Counted from the stretch's first letter, positions 1-7,227 are shown. The stretch: 10,195 nt of DNA from Hahellaceae bacterium (GCA_016716085.1 JADJWY010000016.1:1-10195); one strand, 5' to 3'. Notes: generated from the sequence alone by a model not told the origin. Numbers and translations are program-made.

Positions 1-76
1 TCTAAAAAGCAATACACCTTCCACATAACAACGAGCAATTGCTGCCTCCTCAGAAGCTGAGAATAATCATTCCGAT

Positions 77-757
77 TTGTCGTTAGCTATTTCGAAGACA
101 CAGGCGGAGAACAAATATTTTAATCGAGTTGAGGGTGCTGGTTCAGCTCCAAAGGCTGAATCATCAAAGGTGATATCGAAGTCCTTCGAGTTGCCTAAAA
201 CGGGAAACGGGATCGAAGAGGATGGAGCCGAAGCTAATACGATCCACGAATCACAGGGTGTTCAATCTATTATAGAACAAATTCAAGTGCGGGATATGGC
301 GATGCGCTTATATGAACAAGCGCGCGCAGCCACTGGCATTCAGCATTCTGCTCATCTTATCTTTCAGTCATTGAATGGCCAACGCTATGCTGCAGACATG
401 GAGGCAGCAAGTGAAGAAAGGGCAAAGGATGCCAGAAATGGTGTGAACACTATTGAAAGAACGTACCTGGAAGACCGCGAGATCGAAAAGGCCAAACAGG
501 AAAAAAGCGCTCTGGGAGTGCAAGAAAAATACAGATATTAAAAAACTGTCACCAGTCGAACGGATGAAAAAGAAATTAATGTTGAAAAAGCCAGGCAAAT
601 CGAGGCTACATTCTCGGTGGATCAATTTGGCGCCATCGGCCAACTGGAAGACACATTGCTTGCCACCCATTCGCTGTATCAATTGGCCAATATACTGCAC
701 TACATAACGCCGGAAAATCCGTCGGGAGACGGTGGACTGCTAGATGTCATTGTTTAA
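77..757 (+). pseudogene. Hypothetical protein split by an in-frame stop; possible SprA-like relic
   Basis: The reading frame runs from a TTG at 77 to a TAA at 539-541. It then continues open in the same frame for 71 more codons to a TAA at 755-757. The second part is protein-like (acidic and helical, ending GGLLDVIV), so the simplest reading is one ~225-residue protein cut by a nonsense mutation such as CAA or AAA to TAA. The start is uncertain: no ribosome-binding site precedes the TTG, and the frame is open from just after a stop at 26-28. Residues 65-110 (VRD, then YEQAR, then NGQRYA) loosely resemble the SprA-like putative metalloprotease family, in which this position reads HEQAH. If the match is real, the metal-binding histidines are gone here. 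That assignment is a guess from memory. The remainder is rich in charged residues and shows no signal peptide or membrane segment. Confidence 0.5.
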
Positions 758-916
758 CGGAAGCAGACAAGATAAGCGTGGTATCGTTGAGCTCACGCCT
801 CTCTAGAGGACGGCAGATTGGCTTAGGATGGCGACATGTCGTACATATCAAGTGGCCATGACCAACGACGGTTCTAATTTTGGTTAACAAGAGATTGCGG
901 TGGATGCGCTAAACTC

Positions 917-936
917 AGCATTTTATTGAAAATGCT
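917..936. repeat. Perfect 8-bp stem-loop
   Basis: AGCATTTT, then the loop ATTG, then AAAATGCT form a perfect hairpin, with GCGC blocks at 906-909 and 938-941 that could pair outside it. No T tract follows on either strand, so it is not a standard Rho-independent terminator. Its function is unknown. Confidence 0.45.
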
Positions 937-966
937 TGCGCTGTTTCGGTCATCGCTGAGTGTGAC

Positions 967-1083
967 GTTACGAACCCGCACTCCCCAAGAGAAGTAAGCA
1001 TTACGATCTAACGAATGTCAGTTTTTTCGTATTGGTATCCGTAAGTTTAATTCTATCTCTAGGTCCGCTTTTCGCCCGAAAGC
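967..1083. repeat. Dispersed intergenic repeat, copy 1
   Basis: This stretch shares ordered blocks with 7392-7508: GTTACG, CCCAAGAGAAGTA, GATCT followed by GAATGTC, and CCGCTTTTCGCCCGAA. Spacing is nearly identical: 81 bases between the starts of the second and last blocks here and 83 in the other copy. Both copies have the same orientation. It looks like a short non-coding dispersed repeat. I recall similar intergenic sequences in gammaproteobacteria, but cannot name a family. Confidence 0.6.
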
Positions 1084-1264
1084 GTCGGTATTGCTGGGGT
1101 TTAAGTTCGTTAACTCGATGCCCCACCGACTGATGCACGAAAGTCTGGCGAGCAACACCTATTTGACCTGCGAGGCGGCGGTGGCCGATGTGCGGGCGCG
1201 TGTGGGTTGTTACTATTCGCGCAGATTGCACGCCAGGCGCGACAATAGAACACCTATTGAATTT

Positions 1265-1308
1265 GAAAATTGTGCTTAACCAGTTGTCCGGCTTGGTTTT
1301 ACCACAAT
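1265..1308 (-). terminator. Candidate terminator of the retron operon
   Basis: Read on the minus strand, a nested stem-loop begins 6 bases after the stop of the accessory ORF. ATTGTG (1308-1303) pairs with CACAAT (1274-1269). Inside it AACCA (1298-1294) pairs with TGGTT (1282-1278) around an 11-base loop. The run TTTTC follows the outer arm. The stem is interrupted and the T tract is short, so this is only a moderate candidate. Its position fits the end of a retron transcript. Confidence 0.4.
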
Positions 1309-1314
1309 CAATTT

Positions 1315-1638
1315 TTAGATAGCATTCGCACCATCCAAAATTTTTCTTATGGTTCCCTGCGAGAAATTTCCACTACTTGAGAATTCATTGGCTATTTTTA
1401 GTATAGAATTGTGCACATTATTTTGGCTTTCATCGTAGGTTACCCGGTATTTGTCTCTTCTCCGTGACCACGCAGAGACAAATCCGCACTCATCCCTATT
1501 TATGCCTTTTGGATATGGAAAAAAACAAATATCGATACCACGCTTTCTAAAAAGAATGTATATAGTTTGAGAGCGCAAAGTCGAAGCCATGCCATAGAAC
1601 CAAGTTTTGCTTAAAGGAATGAAGTCCTCGTACCCCAT
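1315..1638 (-). CDS. Small retron-associated protein of unknown function
   Basis: A 107-residue basic protein is read from ATG at 1638, or 126 residues from ATG at 1695. It overlaps the 3' end of the reverse transcriptase by 28 or 85 bases in the -1 frame. I do not recognise the family. It is rich in Lys, Arg and aromatic residues, with no signal peptide or membrane segment. The C-terminal third (about residues 72-103, with the segment SGNFSQGTIRKILDGA) could be helix-turn-helix-like, but this is weak. Neither candidate start has a clear ribosome-binding site, so translational coupling to the reverse transcriptase is likely. Its position directly after a retron reverse transcriptase is where retron effectors usually sit. 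The junction lies at an A6 run, so it may instead be the C-terminal part of the reverse transcriptase, reached by frameshifting or separated by an indel. Confidence 0.6.
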   Translation of the reverse strand: MGYEDFIPLSKTWFYGMASTLRSQTIYILFRKRGIDICFFPYPKGINRDECGFVSAWSRRRDKYRVTYDESQNNVHNSILKIANEFSSSGNFSQGTIRKILDGANAI

Positions 1639-2567
1639 TTTTTGAGCTGTGTCATAAGGTCGCGCTGACTGAGTATGGCATTGAGAAATTTGCATTTGTG
1701 GCGCGACCCGCTTTCAGAATTGACTAAAAAAGTTCGTCCAGGATATTGCTCTGCCCAAATGAGATTACTCTGGTTGCAATGCATGCAAGACACAAGAGTT
1801 TTTCCTACTATCCTTATAAATCTTTTGGGATTTTTTGGGGTGTTGTTAGGAAGTTTACACTTTGCCCACTCCTCTAGCCCGCGAACAGAACTGATATTCT
1901 TTTGGTGATAGGCTGCCCTAATTTTCCTTTTAGTTTTTCTTGTTGGGAATAATCCGTTTTTATCAATAGCTATCCCTGTAATTATTATTCTGCCATTTTC
2001 TTTACTCTGAATTTTTGTTTTTTTCTGATTTACGGAGAATCCGTAACTTTCAAGAACGGAATTGACTATAAAAATAATTCTTCCGGTTGCTCTTTCATCA
2101 TCAAAGCTAATGCTTATATCGTCAGCGTAACGCGTGTATCTGTGCACAACTCTAAATTGATTTAGAAATTCAATAATTTTTGCGTCAGCATCTAGTAGTG
2201 CCAAATTTGAAAGCAAGGGACTGGTTGGAAGCCCTTGCCTTGGCGCACCATCAATAAAACAATCTTGAATTACTTCACGAGATACTTTGTTTTCGACATG
2301 GTGAGGACGTACCGAGTCGAAGAAATCCTTTATGTCCATTGACACGCAATAATTATAACCGACATGCTGGAGTGCGTTTGTAACGCAGTTTCTCCCTTTT
2401 AAAAAGGCATGGCATGTTCTGTGCTCATCGAGTTCTAGGTTTTTGTATTGCAGGTAGGATAAATGAGATTGGAGCTTTTTCTTCAGTGTAGGTGTGGGAA
2501 TGTAAAGTAAGCGAAAACTATTTTTTCCTTTTGGTATTTTCGAGATCTTGTATTCTTCGATTTCCAT
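1611..2567 (-). CDS. Retron-type reverse transcriptase
   Basis: This enzyme would copy the msd part of the adjacent RNA into msDNA, priming from the 2'-OH of a branching guanosine in msr. Read as 318 residues from ATG 2567, it shows the retron-specific NALQH (NAxxH, residues 64-68), motif A DIKDFF (Asp78), motif B QGLPTSP (111-117), catalytic YADD (147-150), motif D with VNQKKT, and ITG (196-198) at the place of the retron VTG motif. The thumb follows (about 205-245). The C-terminus is unusual, with a CMHC pair (261-264) and a later HKC (290-292) that could bind zinc. A TTG at 2645 would add 26 residues, but the added part would be read through the msd and a2 RNA, so ATG 2567 is preferred although no clear ribosome-binding site precedes it. 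The RNA gene lies 30 bases upstream on the same strand, as in known retrons. All core motifs are intact, and the gene looks more AT-rich than the IS beside it. Confidence 0.93.
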   Translation of the reverse strand: MEIEEYKISKIPKGKNSFRLLYIPTPTLKKKLQSHLSYLQYKNLELDEHRTCHAFLKGRNCVTNALQHVGYNYCVSMDIKDFFDSVRPHHVENKVSREVIQDCFIDGAPRQGLPTSPLLSNLALLDADAKIIEFLNQFRVVHRYTRYADDISISFDDERATGRIIFIVNSVLESYGFSVNQKKTKIQSKENGRIIITGIAIDKNGLFPTRKTKRKIRAAYHQKNISSVRGLEEWAKCKLPNNTPKNPKRFIRIVGKTLVSCMHCNQSNLIWAEQYPGRTFLVNSESGSRHKCKFLNAILSQRDLMTQLKKWGTRTSFL

Positions 2568-2596
2568 AAAGACAAAACGCCAGTTTAGATGTAAGA

Positions 2597-2607
2597 AGCC
2601 TACGACG
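2597..2607 (-). repeat. Retron a2 inverted-repeat arm
   Basis: On the minus strand this reads CGTCGTAGGCT, an 11-of-11 complement of a1. It lies 30 bases upstream of the reverse transcriptase ATG. Reverse transcription would begin just 5' of this arm. Confidence 0.88.
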
Positions 2608-2738
2608 AGGTTTTTACGAGGTGTAGGATCAGTGGCGTGCGGCAATGAGCGTGCTCAAGCGCGTCCTACTAAGAAAAGTGCCAAAATAAAGCGGACGAAA
2701 CATCAACGCCAAATGGCACTTCAAGCTAAATTAACCCC

Positions 2739-2749
2739 CGTCGTAGGCT
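2739..2749 (-). repeat. Retron a1 inverted-repeat arm
   Basis: On the minus strand this reads AGCCTACGACG and is exactly complementary to the a2 arm at 2597-2607. It lies at the 5' end of the predicted RNA. Confidence 0.88.
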
Positions 2750-2755
2750 GCTAAA

Positions 2756-2784
2756 AGGTTACTGTTTGTCAGTGTCGAACACAA
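2756..2784 (-). promoter_or_regulatory. Candidate promoter of the retron RNA and reverse transcriptase
   Basis: On the minus strand TTGTGT (2784-2779) and TAACCT (2761-2756) are 17 bases apart. Each hexamer matches the sigma-70 consensus at only about three positions, so the boxes alone are weak. The support is positional: a start 7 bases downstream would fall at about 2749, the first base of a1, as expected for a msr-msd transcript. Confidence 0.4.
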
Positions 2785-2803
2785 GTAAAATGGTAATCTT
2801 GAC

Positions 2804-3064
2804 TTGGGCTTGTCCAATTATCACATTCGCTATGACAACTTTCAGGCACCCCTGGATCGCGAAATCGCACAAATCAATCAAGGTAACAAGCCCATCACTG
2901 AATCAGAATTAGCACTACTGCTCGGCTGTCCGAGCAGTACAATAAATAGTGAGGGCTTAGATCGGATGGCTTTGGCGTGGGGTTCAACTGAGGAGGGGCC
3001 CGTTTTACCGGAAGTAAAAGCTGGCATGCAGAAATTAATGGGGAGAAATTCACCCTTAATATAA
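2804..3064 (+). CDS. Small hypothetical protein next to the IS insertion
   Basis: An 86-residue frame runs from TTG 2804 to TAA 3062-3064, divergent from the retron RNA, with its start about 20 bases upstream of the retron -35-like box. I recognise no domain. No ribosome-binding site is clear and no ATG lies near the start. The protein-like segment ITESELALLLGCPS (about residues 31-44) suggests a real or once-real gene. The stop lies immediately before the IS target duplication (3065-3067). The last ~70 bases overlap, in another frame, sequence that fits the N-terminus of the interrupted helicase. This frame may therefore be a separate small gene, the displaced start of the helicase, or a chance frame. 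Confidence 0.3.
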   Translation: MGLSNYHIRYDNFQAPLDREIAQINQGNKPITESELALLLGCPSSTINSEGLDRMALAWGSTEEGPVLPEVKAGMQKLMGRNSPLI

Positions 3065-3067
3065 AGT
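2992..3067 (+). pseudogene. 5' fragment of the IS-interrupted helicase
   Basis: When the IS and one AGT are removed, the frame ending ...INGEKFTLNIK at 3067 continues directly into FYPEVSVHLSELQ at 4325. This frame is open back to a TGA at 2989-2991 but contains no ATG, GTG or TTG. The original start was therefore lost or lies in another frame upstream. A GAGGAGGGG stretch (2990-2998) looks like a ribosome-binding site without a start codon after it. The assignment to the helicase rests on frame continuity and plausible N-terminal composition, not on a conserved motif. Confidence 0.45.
3065..3067. repeat. Left copy of IS target-site duplication
   Basis: The AGT immediately left of the IS end is repeated as AGT at 4322-4324, immediately right of it. 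A 3-bp duplication is usual for IS3-family elements. Confidence 0.75.
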
Positions 3068-3093
3068 TGATCCTGCCCAGCCCCACCGGACAC
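3068..3093 (+). repeat. Left terminal inverted repeat of the IS
   Basis: The 26 bases starting TGATCCTGCCCAGCC match the complement of 4296-4321 at 23 positions; mismatches are at positions 6, 16 and 19. Confidence 0.88.
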
Positions 3094-3130
3094 CCTGTTA
3101 AGCGAGTACACTACGCGACAGAGGTGAACC

Positions 3131-3430
3131 ATGGCAAGACAAGTCAAACCCAAGAAGACATCCCGGATCCGTCATTCGAAGGAGTACAAAACCGAGGCGC
3201 TAAAGCTGGCCGAGAAGGTTGGTGTTGGCCCTGCTGCCGAGCAGTTGGGCTTGCATGAATCCCAGCTTTACGCCTGGCGGAACAAGGTCAGGCAGCAGGA
3301 ATCCAGCAGCGAAGCCGAGCAACGGTTGCAAGTGGAGAATGCCCGCCTGAAGCGCCAGCTGGCTGAGCGCGAAGAGGAGCTGGCCATCCTAAAAAAGGCA
3401 GCGGCGTACTTCGCGAAGAACCAGAAGTGA
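3131..3430 (+). CDS. IS3-family OrfA (transposase N-terminal DNA-binding protein)
   Basis: This 99-residue protein would bind the IS ends and regulate transposition. Residues ~14-53 form the HTH_Tnp_1 helix-turn-helix (SKEYKTEALKLAEKVG, then LGLHESQLYAWRNK). Residues ~60-90 form a leucine-zipper-like coiled coil (RLQVENARLKRQLAEREEEL), which in this family mediates multimerisation. The start is ATG 3131, preceded by GAGG. The length is normal and the frame intact. Near its end lies an A6G run where ribosomes can shift -1 to make the OrfAB transposase. The sequence ends AAAYFAKNQK, as in many relatives. Confidence 0.93.
   Translation: MARQVKPKKTSRIRHSKEYKTEALKLAEKVGVGPAAEQLGLHESQLYAWRNKVRQQESSSEAEQRLQVENARLKRQLAEREEELAILKKAAAYFAKNQK
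3391..3397 (+). promoter_or_regulatory. Programmed -1 frameshift site AAAAAAG
   Basis: The A6G slippery heptamer lies 34 bases before the orfA stop. Slipping back one base joins orfA to the orfB frame, which is open from here through 3427 (LREEPEVRYAFMEEH). This arrangement is characteristic of many IS3-family transposases. Confidence 0.75.
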
Positions 3431-4291
3431 GGTACGCCTTTATGGAAGAACATGCTACCCACTTCAAGATCCGGACCATGGCGCGGGTGTTGAAAGTATC
3501 CCGTGCCGGATTTTATCACTGGCGCAGACGCAAAGACAAGCCATCGCCTTCGCAGCAGCGCCGGGATACCCGAGATGCGCAGATCAGGTCGCTCTTCGAC
3601 ACTGGCAAGCGTCGCAATCGCGCCACGCCTGAGCCAGGATATGGCGGACCTGGGACAGAACTGCAACCGCATAACGGTGACTGACAGCTAGCGCCGTCAG
3701 GAACTGCGCGCCAAGGGTGCCCGCAAATTCAAGGCCACGACGAACTCAAAGCACAGCCTGCCCGTAGCACCGAACCTGTTGCAGCAGGACTTCAGCGCGG
3801 ACGCGCCGAACCAGAAATGGGTGGGTGACATCACCTATCTGTGGACTGATGAGGGCTGGCTCTATCTGGCTGTCATGCTCGACCTGTACAGCCGCAAGGT
3901 CGTCGGTTGGACCATGTCCGAACGCATGACGGCTACGCTTGTGTGCGACGCGCTCCGGATGGCGCTGTGGCGACGGAAAATGCCGACAGGCGTGATAGTG
4001 CACTCGGATCGAGGCAGTCAATACTGTTCCCATGATTACCAGCGGTTGATCGCCACCCACAAACTGCAATGCAGCATGAGCGCCAAGGGCAACTGCTACG
4101 ACAATGCCTGTGCCGAAAGTTTCTTCCACTCACTCAAGGTGGAATTGATTCACGGTGAGCGGTTTGTGACGAGGGACGCGATGAAGGAAGCGGTATTCGA
4201 ATACATTGAAGTGGACTACAATCGAAACCGCCGACACAGCGCCAACGGCTATCTCAGCCCGGAAGCGTTCGAGGCACAAAAAGTCGCTTAA
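3427..4291 (+). pseudogene. IS3-family OrfB transposase, frameshifted and with a stop
   Basis: OrfB carries the catalytic DDE integrase core. The N-terminal part (3427 to ~3620) is in one frame (KVSRAGFYHWRRRKDKPSPS). The rest is in the next frame, so about two bases appear lost near 3624, where relatives read RNGAPRL. The second frame also has a TAG at 3689-3691 inside DS*RRQELRAKG, where a leucine codon is usual. From about 3692 to the TAA at 4289-4291 the rve core is intact: first Asp in GDITYL, second Asp in HSDRGSQY, and Glu in DNACAESFFHSL. The core could only be made by itself from a late start such as the TTG near 3779. The copy is therefore probably non-autonomous. Confidence 0.88.
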
Positions 4292-4295
4292 ACTC

Positions 4296-4321
4296 GTGTC
4301 CGTTGTGGCTGGGCAAGATCA
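4296..4321 (+). repeat. Right terminal inverted repeat of the IS
   Basis: This repeat ends GGCTGGGCAAGATCA and is the inverted partner of 3068-3093. It starts 4 bases after the transposase stop codon. Confidence 0.88.
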
Positions 4322-4324
4322 AGT
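4322..4324. repeat. Right copy of IS target-site duplication
   Basis: AGT after the right inverted repeat matches 3065-3067 and fixes both ends of the element. Confidence 0.75.
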
Positions 4325-7049
4325 TCTATCCGGAGGTTTCCGTTCACCTTTCCGAGCTTCAGTCCATCAAGATATCGACAGGATTTTTTTGGGCAACTTG
4401 TGTGTTTACTTTTCGGCAGAGCAATGGGACCTTCGATTGCACAGTCGATGGCATACAATTTAAAAGCACGAATAATGAAATTGGAAGTGGACGCCGCTAT
4501 CGCCAATCTGACACGTTTAGAACAGTGGTCAGCCGCAGCTATCGAATCTATAAAAGCTTCGCACTGGATTCCGAAAAGTTCAGCCGCTGAACTCAACAAC
4601 AAGTATGGTATGCCAGAACCTCCAGCTCAATTTGCGGGTGCGTTGCTCAATACAACTTTGGCAAAAGTATTGCACAAGCATAATGAAAAGCATTTCCTCC
4701 TGCAACGCCAAGCCCGCATGCAGTTCTTCGATACTGTCGAGAAGAACCCTTTAACCGATGAGCAAATTACTGCCTGTGTCTGTATGGACGACAGCGTCCT
4801 CGTGGTCGCGGCGGCAGGATCAGGGAAGACCTCCACGATAGTGGCCAAAACGGGCTATGTTCTCCATGAGCAGCTCGCAGCGCCGAACCAAATTCTCTTG
4901 CTTGCGTTCAATCGAGCGACAGCCGATGAGGTAAGCGAGCGAATCGCAGAGCAATTGCGCAATGTGCCCGGCGTGGATCAGGTTAAATCCAATACTTTTC
5001 ATGCCTTTGGCATTGAGGTGATAGCCAAGGCAACAGGTAAGAAACCTTCTTTGGCGCCATGGATTGATCCCAATATTCCAGGCGCGGACCTTCGTGAAAT
5101 GGCTGACATTGTTCAGACCCTAGCGACGAGGGATGCAACGTTCAAACGTGATTGGGATATGTTCCGGACAATACTTTCCCGCGATATTGGCAAATGGGGT
5201 CAGCACCAGGAGCCTGACGCATGCCAACGGCAGACGGGGATTCCAGACGGCAAGAGGCGATGTGGTAAAAAGCATGGAGGAGCGGGTTATCGCAGATTGG
5301 CTATTTTACAACGGCATCAATTACGAGTACGAGCGACCCTATGAGCATGACACCGCAGGAGAGCAGCATCGACAATATCATCCAGATTTCTACTATCCAG
5401 AGGTCAGACTCTACCATGAACACTTCGCCCTCAACGCAAAGGGGGAGGCACCCAAGGACTTTAAGGACTACCTGCTAGGTGTTGAGTGGAAGCGAAAGAT
5501 CCACAATGATATGGGCACTGATCTCATCGAAACAACATCGCATGGATTAAGCTGCGGTGAGTCGTTCAAAACCCTTGAACAGGCGTTGATCGATCGCGGA
5601 GTAACACCAGTCTTTAACCCAGACAGAATCGCTATTGGGCTACCCCCAGTACCCGAAGGGGAGCTTGTCAGATCCTTTCGGGTCTTCCAGCAGCATGTTA
5701 AGAACAATAGTTTGTCGCAGAGCGATCTGTATGCCGCATTTCAGACGCAATCAAAAGACGGCTACGCCGCACGATTGCGTCTGAACTTGTCCATATATGA
5801 AAAGATCGCCGCTGAATGGGAGCAACGACTACGTGCAGGAAATTTTATCGACTTTGAAGACATGCTGATTCAAGCAGCAGTACACGTCGAATCGGGTAGA
5901 TTCCAAAGCCCGTACACAATAATTCTAGCTGATGAATTTCAGGACAGCTCGCGTGCCAGAATACGATTGCTAAAGCTTTGGCCGCGAACCCATCCGCAAA
6001 AACTCACCTCTGCGTGGTAGGTGACGACTGGCAAGGCATAAATCGATTCGCCGGATCGGATATCTCAGTCATGACAGAGTTCGAAAAATCATTCCGTTAC
6101 GCCACGCAACTAACGCTGAATACCACTTTCCGGTGTCCTCAAGAGATTTGTGATGTATCCAGTGAGTTTGTCCAAGAGAATCCGGCTCAGATCGCAAAGA
6201 AGGTCAGGACAACCAATGCGCATACCAAGACTCCCATGCTGGCCTATGGCTTTGAACGTATCGAGAGCATACCAGCCTACGTCGAGAAGCAACTGGCCGA
6301 TATTTATAGATTTGTGGGTGAGGGGAAACTGGTTCCGGAGAAAAGTTACCCGCATTACCATTATGCTACTAGGTCGTTACCGTGACGACGAGCCGATAGA
6401 GTTTCAGGGATGGAAGAACAAGTTTGGCGACAGATTAATGATCAATTTTAGAACTGTGCATGGCTCGAAAGGATTGGAGGCTGAATATGTCTTCGTACTG
6501 AATGTCATTCAGGGCACTCGTGGCTTCCCAAGCCAGATCCAGGACGATCCTACACTCCAGTTGGCAATGCCTGCACCGGAGACCTTTCCCTTCGCTGAAG
6601 AACGCCGACTATTTTATGTGGCCATGACGCGTGCGCGAAAACAGGTGAGATTTTACACATCGCTGAGTAACCCTTCTCAGTTTCTCATTGAGCTGTCAAA
6701 AAAAATCGATTAAAGATCGAGTCGATTGACGGTGAACCTTTGGAAGATTGTCCTGAGTGTGGCTATGGCGTACTGAAGCCAAGACGTGGAACAGTGGGTG
6801 GTTTCTACGGTTGCAGCAGATTTCCAGCGTGCGACTTCACTCGCAATCTTTCACGCGATGACCACGTGAAGGCATTGTTGAAAAGTAATACGTCAAAACG
6901 AATTCAGACAAAGGTGAAGGCCGGCGACCGGAAGGCCCGTTTGTCAGAGTGGTGTTCTCCGTGTAAAAAGTGGGCGCAACGGTGAATTTTTGGGGTGTTC
7001 TACCTATCCGCGTTGCCGTGCGACAGCCAACCTTTACCATGACAAGTGA
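4325..7049 (+). pseudogene. HelD-like (DNA helicase IV) UvrD-family helicase with nuclease-like insert, multiply broken
   Basis: An SF1A ATP-dependent DNA helicase spread over several frames. In order: a HelD-type N-terminal segment (4325-4460, LSELQSIKISTGFFWATCVF); Walker A GSGKT (4817-4831); LLLAFNRATADEVSERI; a segment at ~5240-5540 with EERVIADWLFYNGINYEYE, YHPDFYYPE, YHEHFAL and EWKRK that resembles a PD-(D/E)xK nuclease fold; Walker B DEFQD (5931-5945); GDDWQ (6020-6034); TVHGSKGLEAEYV; and EERRLFYVAMTRAR (motif VI). Two topoisomerase-type zinc ribbons close the protein (CPECGYGVL...CSRFPAC, then a second ending GCSTYPRC). Frame changes occur near 4462-4465 (A4), 5215-5225, 5974-5976, 6341-6344 (A4), 6698-6705 (A8) and 6935-6945. 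With the IS insertion, no functional helicase can be made from the sequence as given. HelD in E. coli lacks the nuclease-like insert, so a DNA-repair or defence role is possible. Confidence 0.88.
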
Positions 7050-7227
7050 TCTGTATCGGAACGTATCTTCTCCTGAAGTTGATGCTTACTCTCACAGCAG
7101 CCTTATTTGGCGGTTCCGTGCAACCCGATCAACCATGATTTGAGTTGCGTTTAGCTCTAGCGTCCTAGTGCTCAGGGATGCTTCCACATCGACAATAGTA
7201 TTGTTTCCAACGTCGATTCTATAACTA

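Larger units (their letters stand above)
758..1264. other. Non-coding stretch with hairpin and dispersed repeat
   Basis: No convincing gene is seen. Short open frames exist on both strands (for example about 1001-1231 minus and 1091-1279 plus), but they have no ribosome-binding site or recognisable motif, and the minus one lies across a dispersed repeat. The stretch holds a perfect 8-bp hairpin at 917-936 and repeat copy 1 at about 967-1083. The part from 1085 to 1260 is more GC-rich and shows nothing I recognise. Confidence 0.6.
2597..2749 (-). ncRNA. Retron msr-msd non-coding RNA
   Basis: Read on the minus strand toward the reverse transcriptase. The a1 arm AGCCTACGACG (2749-2739) is followed by GGGGTTAATTTAGC, whose TTAGC (G at 2726) matches the branching-guanosine context of known msr sequences such as Ec86. 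Next is the msr hairpin, with AAGTGCCA (2721-2714) pairing with TGGCACTT (2683-2676) around a 30-base loop. The msd follows: GTAGGA (2669-2664) pairs with TCCTAC (2628-2623), enclosing a smaller TGAGC/GCTCA hairpin (2657-2646). The a2 arm CGTCGTAGGCT (2607-2597) is the exact complement of a1. As RNA, the a1/a2 helix extends by a G-U and two G-C pairs to 14 bp. The msDNA should begin just before a2, near 2610, and end in or before the msr/msd boundary near 2672. These boundaries are inferred from the folds and the order of parts. Confidence 0.88.
3068..4321 (+). mobile_element. IS3-family insertion sequence, 1254 bp
   Basis: The element is bounded by 26-bp terminal inverted repeats that begin TGATC and end GATCA and agree at 23 of 26 positions, flanked by a 3-bp AGT duplication. 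It carries orfA, an A6G -1 frameshift site and orfB with a DDE core, the organisation of IS3-family elements (an IS51-like group is my best guess). It sits inside a HelD-like helicase gene, whose frame resumes when the element and one AGT are removed. The transposase is broken in its linker region, so this copy probably cannot move itself, but its ends look usable by a related transposase acting in trans. Confidence 0.93.

Noticed and set aside
368..700. 110-residue minus-strand frame
   Set aside because: It lies opposite the split hypothetical gene, has no ribosome-binding site and a low-complexity Phe/Leu-rich composition; an antisense shadow.
1001..1231. 76-residue minus-strand frame
   Set aside because: It is read partly through repeat copy 1. 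Segments such as FRAKSG arise from the repeat itself, and there is no start signal or motif.
2568..2645. TTG start at 2645 adding 26 residues to the reverse transcriptase
   Set aside because: The added codons would run through the msd and a2 parts of the RNA. The protein motifs do not need them and known retrons have the RNA outside the coding region.
2548..2754. 68-residue plus-strand frame
   Set aside because: It is read antisense through the retron RNA gene, whose inverted repeats and stems explain this sequence better.
3746..4133. Minus-strand frames opposite the transposase
   Set aside because: The DDE motifs are on the plus strand; these are shadows.
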